Below, piece by piece: positions 1 to 5,070 of a stretch of DNA of 5,454 nt. A program made the position numbers and the translations under genes. The notes below the pieces were generated by a model that was given only the letters and a program-made list of their open reading frames with translations, ran no database searches and had not been told where the DNA came from. Every line of letters begins with the position of its first letter. The stretch's first letter is position 1. Source of the stretch: Pedococcus sp. (lineage in GTDB: Bacteria; Actinomycetota; Actinomycetes; Actinomycetales; Dermatophilaceae); assembly GCA_025936615.1 (NCBI GenBank), contig JAICSZ010000166.1, forward strand, positions 1 through 5,454, in the 5' to 3' direction.

Positions 1-880
1 CGCGGTCGGCATGTTCCTGCTCGTGTTCGGGATCCAGGAGGGCGAGACCTACGACTGGGGCACGATCACCGGGTTCATCTCCGTGCCCCTCCTGATCGCA
101 GCCGGTGTCGTGGTCCTGGCGGCGTTCCTGGTCTGGCAAGCGCGCAACCGTCGTGAGCCGCTTGTGCCGCTGGGGCTGTTCCGCGACAGGAACTTCTCCA
201 TCTCCAACGCTGCCATCAGCACGGTCGGGTTCTCGATCACGGCCATGGCATTCCCGTTCATGCTCTACGCGCAGGTGGTCCGGGGGATGTCTCCGACCCA
301 GTCGGCACTGCTGCTCGTCCCCATGGCGGTGCTCTCTGCCGGCCTCGCACCAGTGGCGGGCAAGCTGACCGACCGCGTCCACCCGCGGTACATCACGACC
401 TTCGGGCTCGCCATCACCTCCGCGTCGCTCTTCTGGCTGAGCGCGGTCTCCACCCCGGACTCGAAGGTGTGGCAGCTGCTGCTGCCCATGGCCCTGATGG
501 GTCTCGGCAGCCCGTTCATGTGGGCACCGCTGTCCGCCACGGCGACGCGCAACCTGCCGATGCGCTCCGCCGGCGCGGGTGCCGGTATCTACAACACCAC
601 TCGCCAGGTGGGCGCGGTGCTCGGCAGCGCCGCGATCGCCGCGCTCATCGACTCCCGCCTGGCGGCGAACCTGCCCGGCATGCCCCACAGCGTCAGCCCG
701 CAGGCCGCGGGGCAGGCGCTCCCGCCGCAGGTTGCCGACGGGTTCGCGTCGGCGATGTCGCAGGCGCTGCTGCTGCCGGCAGCCGTGCTGCTCCTCGGTG
801 TCGTCGCGGCCCTGCTGTACCAGGAGCCGACCCACCACCTTGCGGCCGAGTCCCCGGCCCCAGTGGCCGCGGAGGCCTAG
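1..880 (+). CDS. DHA2-family MFS drug exporter, C-terminal half (5' end outside window)
   Basis: Integral membrane proton-driven exporter of the MFS DHA2 (EmrB/QacA, 14-TM) type; the substrate cannot be told from sequence. The frame is open from base 2 and no start is visible. The ATG at 11 lies inside a membrane segment and has no ribosome site, so it is not the start. Numbering from that Met, about eight hydrophobic segments can be seen (roughly up to 9, 22-42, 64-88, 98-116, 128-146, 152-178, 196-213, 250-269), matching TM7-14. Family signatures are GMSPTQSALLLVPMAV near 92-107, followed by AGKLTDR, and GAGIYNTTRQVGAVLG near 190-205, which keeps the usual N-x-x-RQ-x-G. The tail is short, Ala/Pro-rich and cytoplasmic. 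The family is clear. Operon partners to the left are unknown. Confidence 0.9.
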   Translation, partial: AVGMFLLVFGIQEGETYDWGTITGFISVPLLIAAGVVVLAAFLVWQARNRREPLVPLGLFRDRNFSISNAAISTVGFSITAMAFPFMLYAQVVRGMSPTQSALLLVPMAVLSAGLAPVAGKLTDRVHPRYITTFGLAITSASLFWLSAVSTPDSKVWQLLLPMALMGLGSPFMWAPLSATATRNLPMRSAGAGAGIYNTTRQVGAVLGSAAIAALIDSRLAANLPGMPHSVSPQAAGQALPPQVADGFASAMSQALLLPAAVLLLGVVAALLYQEPTHHLAAESPAPVAAEA

Positions 881-884
881 CGCC

Positions 885-901
885 TCTGGGACACTGGCGC
901 G
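885..901 (+). promoter_or_regulatory. Candidate -10 box of a leaderless promoter for alaA
   Basis: The word TCTGGGACACT occupies 885-895. Its last six bases, GACACT (890-895), resemble an actinobacterial -10 box (TAnnnT-like) and end six bases before the GTG start at 902, the usual distance from -10 to transcription start. No Shine-Dalgarno sequence precedes the GTG, so transcription probably starts at or next to the start codon. The same 11-base word occurs before the regulator gene at 5071. No convincing -35 box is seen. Confidence 0.5.
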
Positions 902-2131
902 GTGCGCAGAGTCACGCAGTCCCGCAAGCTCCACCAGGTCCGCTACGACGTGCGCGGACCGATCCTCGTCGAGGCCCAGCGCCTCGAGGCCGAGGGGCAC
1001 AAGATCCTCAAGCTCAACATCGGCAACCCCGCGCCGTTCGGCTTCGAGGCGCCCGAGGCCGTGGTGCAGGACATGGTCCACCACCTGCCCAACTCCCAGG
1101 GCTACAGCGACTCCCGTGGCATCTACTCGGCCCGAACCGCCGTCGCGCACTACTACCAGGAGCGCGGGCTGACCGACACGCACGTCGACGACGTGTTCAT
1201 CGGCAACGGTGTCTCCGAGCTGATCTCCATGGTCCTCACGGCGTTCGTCGACGAGGGCAACGAGATCCTCATCCCGGCGCCCGACTACCCCCTGTGGACC
1301 GGTGCGGTGACGCTGGCGGGCGGCACACCCGTGCACTACCGCTGTGACGAGTCCAACGGCTGGAACCCCGACCTCGAGGACCTCGAGTCGAAGATCACCC
1401 CCAACACCTACGCGCTCGTGGTCATCAACCCCAACAACCCGACCGGAGCCGTCTACAGCGAGGAGACGGTCCGCGGCATGGTCGACATCGCGCGGCGCCA
1501 CGACCTCGTCCTGATGTCCGACGAGATCTACGAGAAGATCCTCTTCGGCGACGACGACCACCGGCCGGTGCACCACCACACGGCCAGCTTCGCCGGCGAC
1601 GACGTGCTCTGCCTGACCTTCAGCGGGCTGTCCAAGGCATACCGGGTCTGCGGGTACCGCGCCGGCTGGGTCATGGTGTCCGGGCCCAAGGCCCTGGCGG
1701 CCGACTTCCTCGAGGGCCTGACCCTCCTGGCCAACATGCGCATGTGCGCCAACGTCCCCGGTCAGCACGCGATCCAGACGGCGCTCGGCGGCTACCAGTC
1801 GATCGAGGAGTACATCCACCCCGGTGGCCGGTTCTACGAGCAGAGCAAGCTCGCGTGGCGGCTGCTCAACGACATCCCCGGGGTGTCCTGCGTCGAGCCG
1901 CACGGCGCGCTGTACTGCTTCCCGCGGCTCGACCCCGAGGTCTACCCGATCGAGGACGACCAGGCGTTCGTCATAGAGCTGTTGCGCGACAAGAAGATCC
2001 TCGTCACCCACGGTACCGGCTTCAACTGGTTCGAGCCGGACCACTTCCGGCTGGTGACGCTGCCGGACGTCGAGGTGCTGACCGAGGCGATCGGCCGGAT
2101 CGGCGAGTTCCTCGAGACGAGGCGGGCATAG
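902..2131 (+). CDS. alaA: AlaA-like pyridoxal-phosphate aminotransferase (glutamate-pyruvate transaminase)
   Basis: Cytoplasmic fold-type I (class I/II) aminotransferase, 409 aa, close to the ~405 aa of E. coli AlaA. It is expected to make alanine from pyruvate with glutamate as donor. Visible motifs are LNIGNPAPFGF (38-48), the phosphate-binding loop GNGVSE (101-106), PAPDYPLW (125-132), NPNNPTG with PLP-binding Asn179, SDEIY with Asp207 and Tyr210, the Schiff-base Lys245 in SGLSKAYR, Arg253 in GYRAGW, and the substrate-carboxylate Arg383 in HFRLV. ANVPGQHAIQTALGGYQS (283-300) and GVSCVEPHGALY also match AlaA closely from memory. All catalytic residues are intact. The GTG at 902 fits the AlaA N-terminus and has no Shine-Dalgarno, consistent with a leaderless message. 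A His-rich stretch (219-226) is a local oddity. Actinobacterial homologues are sometimes labelled aspC, so the exact amino donor/acceptor pair is less certain than the family. Confidence 0.9.
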   Translation: MRRVTQSRKLHQVRYDVRGPILVEAQRLEAEGHKILKLNIGNPAPFGFEAPEAVVQDMVHHLPNSQGYSDSRGIYSARTAVAHYYQERGLTDTHVDDVFIGNGVSELISMVLTAFVDEGNEILIPAPDYPLWTGAVTLAGGTPVHYRCDESNGWNPDLEDLESKITPNTYALVVINPNNPTGAVYSEETVRGMVDIARRHDLVLMSDEIYEKILFGDDDHRPVHHHTASFAGDDVLCLTFSGLSKAYRVCGYRAGWVMVSGPKALAADFLEGLTLLANMRMCANVPGQHAIQTALGGYQSIEEYIHPGGRFYEQSKLAWRLLNDIPGVSCVEPHGALYCFPRLDPEVYPIEDDQAFVIELLRDKKILVTHGTGFNWFEPDHFRLVTLPDVEVLTEAIGRIGEFLETRRA

Positions 2132-2170
2132 CCGCGCCGCCACAGCACCAGGTGCCGCTCAGGCAGCGGG

Positions 2171-2186
2171 CCTCACACGAGTGAGG
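2171..2186. terminator. Possible hairpin between convergent alaA and crcB2
   Basis: CCTCAC (2171-2176) and GTGAGG (2181-2186) form a perfect 6-bp stem with an ACGA loop. It overlaps the crcB2 stop codon (2175-2173, - strand) and lies about 40 bases past the alaA stop. GGGCC (2168-2172) and GGCCC (2191-2195) could form a competing or extending outer pairing. No T-tract follows on either strand, so an intrinsic terminator is only a possibility. The place, a 41-base convergent gap, is where one would be expected. Confidence 0.3.
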
Positions 2187-2544
2187 AGACGGCCCACCAG
2201 CCGGCAGCGCAGGCGAGCATCCCGACCACCAGGCTGACCACCGCGTTGGCCAGCGCCTCCCCCCGCGCCCCGTCCTCGAGAAGCCGCACCGTCTCGTACC
2301 CGAACGTCGAGAAGGTCGTGAGGGCCCCACAAAAGCCGGTGCCGACCAGGGTGAGGACCCACGCTGGTGCCGAGCCGGCATACGCGGCAGCCGCGACGGC
2401 GCCCAGCACGAGCGAGCCGATCACGTTGACGCACAACGTCCCCCACGGAAACACGCTGTCGGCCCGGCGTTGCACCGCACGGTCCGTGAGGTAGCGCGCC
2501 GGCGCGCCGACGGCTCCTCCGAGCAGGACGAGCAGGACCGTCAC
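2173..2544 (-). CDS. crcB2: CrcB/Fluc fluoride channel subunit 2
   Basis: Small inner-membrane fluoride exporter of the Fluc (CrcB) family, 123 aa, the usual length, with four hydrophobic segments near 2-14, 36-57, 61-83 and 97-119. Family marks are all present: [10 protein letters not shown] with Arg17, [11 protein letters not shown] with pore Asn40, and TTFSTFGYE with the two pore phenylalanines Phe78 and Phe81 and acidic Glu84. The GTG start at 2544 is chosen because the preceding DUF190 gene stops at 2541 (GTGA overlap), GAGG lies 7 bases upstream, and the protein then begins directly at TM1. A longer reading in this frame would run through the DUF190 gene and has no CrcB homology. It is the last gene of the crcB1-DUF190-crcB2 unit. 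Flucs work as dimers, and in Gram-positives often as pairs of different subunits, so this is probably the partner of crcB1. Confidence 0.93.
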   Translation of the reverse strand: MTVLLVLLGGAVGAPARYLTDRAVQRRADSVFPWGTLCVNVIGSLVLGAVAAAAYAGSAPAWVLTLVGTGFCGALTTFSTFGYETVRLLEDGARGEALANAVVSLVVGMLACAAGWWAVSSLV

Positions 2545-2885
2545 CCGTCCGCCTCGCGCCCCGCGTGGTGGACCACCTGGACCTGCTCGACGGTGACCAG
2601 GCCCTCGGTGACGAGCTCTTCGAGGTCGGCGAGGAACGGCCGCACCCGCTCCTCGACGTCGACGATGACGACCACCACAGGCAGGTCCTCGCTGAGCGAC
2701 AGGATGCGGGTCGTGTGGATGTGGCTGGACTTGCCGAACCCCTCGATGCCCCGCAGCACCGTCGCGCCGGCGAGACCGGCGGCGTGGGCGCGGTGCACGA
2801 TCTCGGTGTAGAGGGGCTTGCCGTGCCACGTGTCGCTCTCGCCGATGAGCGCCGTGACGCGCAGGGCGGCTCCGTTGAGCCTCAT
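2541..2885 (-). CDS. DUF190 family protein (PII-like fold), fluoride cassette middle gene
   Basis: Soluble 114-aa protein of the DUF190 family, whose known structures have a PII-like ferredoxin fold. Its biochemical role is not established. Recognisable parts are [12 protein letters not shown] (22-33), [15 protein letters not shown] (37-51), HIHTTRIL near 55-62, [12 protein letters not shown] (65-76) and the C-terminal [13 protein letters not shown] (93-105). The ATG at 2885 overlaps the TGA of crcB1 (ATGA). GGAAGG lies 9 bases upstream, with a second purine stretch, GAGG, closer. Its own TGA overlaps the GTG of crcB2. Upstream in-frame codons belong to the antisense of crcB1's coding frame and lack homology. 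Placement between two fluoride-channel genes suggests a cytosolic modulator or sensor for the channel, by analogy with PII proteins that control membrane transporters. That role is an inference. Confidence 0.9.
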   Translation of the reverse strand: MRLNGAALRVTALIGESDTWHGKPLYTEIVHRAHAAGLAGATVLRGIEGFGKSSHIHTTRILSLSEDLPVVVVIVDVEERVRPFLADLEELVTEGLVTVEQVQVVHHAGREADG

Positions 2886-3358
2886 GATGCCTCGCCTTCC
2901 ACTCGTGCCGGGTGCGGGTGTTGTTGCTCGGTATGCCGCGTGCGCAGGTCGCGCCGGTGCCTCGCCTCCACGATGGCACGGGTCACTGCGACCCCCGACC
3001 AGGAGGCGAGGAGGCCGAACAGCAGGGTGCCGAACAGGTAGAGGAGGGCGGCACCCGGGCGGCCGGCGCGGAGCAGGTCCTGCGTGTCGAGCATGTAGCT
3101 GGAGAAGGTGGTGAAGCCCCCCAGCACGCCGACACCGAGGAACGGCCGCACCAGCCTGTTCGGCGGCCACACCTCGAGGAGCAGCACCATCAGGGCTCCC
3201 AGGACGAAGGCGCCGGCGACATTCTCGACGAAGGTGCTCCATGCGAACTGGCCAGTGTCATGGGGGACGAGCCGGCCCAGCCCCCAGCGCCCGAGGCTGC
3301 CGAGGGCGCCGCCGAGGGCGATCACGGCGAGTACGTTGGCGTTGCGGAGTCTGGGCAT
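2882..3358 (-). CDS. crcB1: CrcB/Fluc fluoride channel subunit 1, with hydrophilic C-terminal tail
   Basis: Fluc-family membrane protein that lets fluoride leave the cell. It has 158 aa, about 30 more than usual. Four hydrophobic segments lie near 8-25, 42-62, 72-90 and 104-125. Visible marks are [10 protein letters not shown] with Arg24, [11 protein letters not shown] with Asn46, and [11 protein letters not shown] (81-91). Compared with the canonical TTFSTFxxE pattern, the first Phe is kept (Phe85), the second is Tyr88, and the usual Glu is Asp91. An acidic Glu45 sits beside the pore Asn. Residues about 127-158 form a charged, His-containing cytosolic tail. The ATG at 3358 is preceded by AGGAG with a 4-base spacer inside the riboswitch leader. 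It is the first gene of the cassette and overlaps DUF190 by 4 bases. The substitutions and its partner crcB2 point to a heterodimeric channel with unequal pores. Confidence 0.92.
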   Translation of the reverse strand: MPRLRNANVLAVIALGGALGSLGRWGLGRLVPHDTGQFAWSTFVENVAGAFVLGALMVLLLEVWPPNRLVRPFLGVGVLGGFTTFSSYMLDTQDLLRAGRPGAALLYLFGTLLFGLLASWSGVAVTRAIVEARHRRDLRTRHTEQQHPHPARVEGEAS

Positions 3359-3362
3359 GGTG

Positions 3363-3382
3363 CTCCTACCTTGTCAGGTAGG
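3363..3382 (-). promoter_or_regulatory. SD-sequestering hairpin: expression platform of the fluoride riboswitch
   Basis: On the - strand CCTACCT (3382-3376), GACA loop (3375-3372) and AGGTAGG (3371-3365) form a perfect 7-bp stem. The 3' arm overlaps the crcB1 Shine-Dalgarno AGGAG (3367-3363), four bases from the ATG. The 5' arm shares its first two bases with the CCC that closes the aptamer pseudoknot, and with the conserved CCTAC end of the motif. Aptamer folding and Shine-Dalgarno masking would therefore compete. No U-run follows, so translational rather than transcriptional control is favoured. Confidence 0.7.
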
Positions 3383-3430
3383 GACTGTTGGCGGACCGTC
3401 CGCAGTTGTCGGCGAGCCCCACCGCCATCA
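3377..3430 (-). ncRNA. Fluoride riboswitch aptamer (crcB motif)
   Basis: The - strand leader of crcB1 fits the crcB-motif fold. P1 is GGCG (3426-3423) with CGCC (3414-3411), closing the 8-base loop GTGGGGCT, in which TGG matches the conserved loop. The joining segment GACAACTGC resembles the conserved AACcGC. P2 is GCGG(A)/(T)CCGC (3403-3391). The 3' strand ends in the conserved CCTAC. GGGGCT in the P1 loop (3420-3415) pairs with AGTCCC (3386-3381) as a pseudoknot: five Watson-Crick pairs and one G-T wobble. These bases differ from the usual GGTGT/ACACC but still pair. It departs from consensus after P2, where AAC stands for the usual AAT. Position directly before crcB supports the call. Binding of fluoride should raise cassette expression. 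Confidence 0.82.
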
Positions 3431-3439
3431 CTGCCGGCC

Positions 3440-3445
3440 ACTCTA
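3440..3445 (-). promoter_or_regulatory. Candidate -10 box for the fluoride cassette, overlapping the exporter stop codon
   Basis: TAGAGT on the - strand (3445-3440) fits TAnnnT, and its first three bases are the TAG stop of the upstream exporter. Transcription starting about 7-8 bases later (near 3432) would begin just before the riboswitch aptamer. A -35 box at 17-18 bases is not convincing (CGCCGG-like), so read-through from the exporter is also possible. Confidence 0.4.
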
Positions 3446-4975
3446 GCGGGCAGCCTCCACCTCCGGCGCCGTCACTCCCTCGCCCTGGGGAAGTCGGGCC
3501 GGGAGCGCTCGCGCCACCACGGCGGCGAGCAACATCAGGACGACCAGCACGCCCAGCGCCACCTCGAACGCCGGCTGGAACATCTCCGACGGCACCCGCG
3601 ACACGTGCGACTCGACGACCGAGAAGAACGCCGACCCGACCACTGCGACTCCGGCCGCACCGGCCAGCTGGCCCGTGGTGCTGAACAGCCCGGACGCCGA
3701 GCCCGCCTTCTCGACGGGCACGTCCGCCAGGGTGAACACCCCGATGGGCGCCACGATGAGCCCGAACCCGGCACCGGACACGACGAACCCCGGCAGGAAG
3801 CTCCAGAGGGACGTCGTCGCCGTCGCACCGTGGGCGGCGACCCAGAGGAGTACCGCTCCACCTGCCCAGGTCAGCGCGCCGACCTGCAGGACGCGCCGGC
3901 CGATCCGCGGCGCCAGCACGGCGACCCCGACCCCCGCGAAGACCGTGGTCGTGAGCGCGAACGGCACCCCTGCCAGTCCGGCCCTGAGCACCGACCAGCC
4001 CAGCCCCGCCTGGAGGTAGATGGTCTGGCACAGGAAGTAGGAGGCCATGGCCATGAACAGCAGCGCGTTCATCGCCGAGCCGGCCGCGAACCCGCGTCCC
4101 CGGTAGAGACTGAGGGCCACGAGCGGCTCGGCTCCCGCCCGCTCGGCGCGCCACTGGGTCCGCGCGAAGCAGCCGAGCACGACGACACCAGCTGCCATCG
4201 CGGCGTAGACCCATCCCGGCCAGCCGAGCTCCCGCCCGAGCGTCAGCGGGTAGAGCACGCCGAGCAGACCGGCAGCCAGCACGGCCACGCCACGCAGGTC
4301 GATCCGCGGCCGCTGTGCCGCAACGGATTCCGGCACCCAACGCAGGGCGGCAGCCACGGCGGCCAGACCGAAGGGCACGTTGACCAGGAATATCGAGCGC
4401 CAGCCGATTCCGCCGAGGTCCGCCTCGGTGAGGACTGCACCGATCACCGGACCGAGCACCGCAGACAAACCCGCGAGGCCGGTGAACATCCCCATCGCCT
4501 TGGCACGCTCCTCGGGGCGGTACATGACCTGCAGGCTGGACAGCACCTGCGGGATCATCGCTGCCGCGGCCAGCCCCTGCAGCGCGCGGAACCCGACGAG
4601 GGCCCCGGCGTTCGGTGCGAGGCCACACGCTGCCGACAGCAGCGCGAAGCCGACGAGCCCTCCCAGGAACACCCGCTTGCGGCCGAGCAGGTCGCCCAGC
4701 CGCGAGCCGGTGATGAGCCCGAGCGCGAACGCGAGCGGGTACGCCGCCACCATCCACTGCAGCTGGGCATCGGTGGCCTGCAGCCCCTTCTCGATCGTCG
4801 GCAGCGCGACGTTGACGATCGTCGTGTCGAGCAGCTCCATCGTCGAGGCGAGGAACAGGCTGAGCAGCGCGATCGTGCGCGCCCGCCCGGTCGGCAGCGC
4901 ACCGTGTCCCACCTCCGGCTGCGGCTCGGTCTGCGTCGGCTCGTATGCCGCGTGGTCGGCTTCCAGCGTGGTCAT
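3443..4975 (-). CDS. DHA2-family 14-TM MFS drug exporter
   Basis: Complete proton-coupled multidrug-type exporter, 510 aa, of the EmrB/QacA (DHA2) family; substrate unknown. The N-terminal ~33 residues are polar. TM1 follows with the family motif LLDTTIVNVALP (49-60, Asp50 in the membrane). Motif A is LGDLLGRKRV (93-102), motif B is GFRALQG with Arg130, and motif C, diagnostic of antiporters, is GLSAVLGPVIGA (169-180). About fourteen hydrophobic segments can be traced to ~490. The ATG at 4975 is chosen because AAGGGGA lies five bases upstream. The open frame runs on to 5281 but would overlap the divergent regulator and has no family homology. In the 425-447 segment it has TTGQLAGA where the neighbouring exporter has NTTRQVGA, losing the conserved Asn and Arg. 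Divergence from a YafY-like regulator suggests inducible control. Downstream lies the fluoride riboswitch. Confidence 0.93.
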   Translation of the reverse strand: MTTLEADHAAYEPTQTEPQPEVGHGALPTGRARTIALLSLFLASTMELLDTTIVNVALPTIEKGLQATDAQLQWMVAAYPLAFALGLITGSRLGDLLGRKRVFLGGLVGFALLSAACGLAPNAGALVGFRALQGLAAAAMIPQVLSSLQVMYRPEERAKAMGMFTGLAGLSAVLGPVIGAVLTEADLGGIGWRSIFLVNVPFGLAAVAAALRWVPESVAAQRPRIDLRGVAVLAAGLLGVLYPLTLGRELGWPGWVYAAMAAGVVVLGCFARTQWRAERAGAEPLVALSLYRGRGFAAGSAMNALLFMAMASYFLCQTIYLQAGLGWSVLRAGLAGVPFALTTTVFAGVGVAVLAPRIGRRVLQVGALTWAGGAVLLWVAAHGATATTSLWSFLPGFVVSGAGFGLIVAPIGVFTLADVPVEKAGSASGLFSTTGQLAGAAGVAVVGSAFFSVVESHVSRVPSEMFQPAFEVALGVLVVLMLLAAVVARALPARLPQGEGVTAPEVEAAR

Positions 4976-5070
4976 CCACTTCCCCTTCCTCAGGTCCCCT
5001 CTTGCTGACTTCTCCACGCTAGGGACGCTTCCGGCCACTTTCTGACCTGATTCTGGGACACTCTGGACCC
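4976..5070. promoter_or_regulatory. Divergent promoter/operator region between MFS exporter and regulator
   Basis: This 95-base gap must hold both promoters. For the exporter (- strand) TAGCGT (5021-5016) is a plausible -10 box, giving a leader of roughly 34 bases with a good Shine-Dalgarno. The -35 region would then fall near 5039-5045, close to the -35 region of the regulator promoter, so the two promoters are nearly back to back. An inverted pair TCAGGT (4990-4995) and ACCTGA (5045-5050) flanks the region and is a candidate pair of operator half-sites. The operator assignment is an inference. Confidence 0.45.
5052..5070 (+). promoter_or_regulatory. Candidate -10 box of a leaderless promoter for the YafY-like regulator
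   Basis: TCTGGGACACT (5052-5062) repeats exactly the word found before the aminotransferase gene. GACACT (5057-5062) would be the -10 box, ending eight bases before the ATG at 5071. There is no Shine-Dalgarno before that ATG, in keeping with a message that starts at or near the start codon. TCTGG recurs at 5062-5066, giving a 10-base-spaced direct repeat. Confidence 0.5.

Noticed and set aside
469..1347. A 292-codon + strand frame overlapping the first exporter and alaA
   Set aside because: The product is Arg/Ala/Gly/Pro-rich without motifs, and both overlapped genes are strongly supported in other frames.
2144..2154. GCACC-A-GGTGC inverted repeat after alaA as a terminator
   Set aside because: The loop would be one to three bases on a four-base stem, with no following T-run; the 2171-2186 hairpin is the better, though still weak, candidate.
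2545..2979. Longer start for crcB2 running through the DUF190 region
   Set aside because: The extra residues are Arg/His-rich and unrelated to CrcB, while GTG at 2544 overlaps the DUF190 stop, has a ribosome site and gives a standard-length channel subunit.
2912..5008. A 698-codon open frame on the + strand across crcB1 and the MFS exporter
   Set aside because: Its product is a low-complexity mix of Arg, His, Glu, Gln and Pro with no recognisable domain, and it is antisense to two genes with clear family motifs. Long antisense frames are common in GC-rich DNA.
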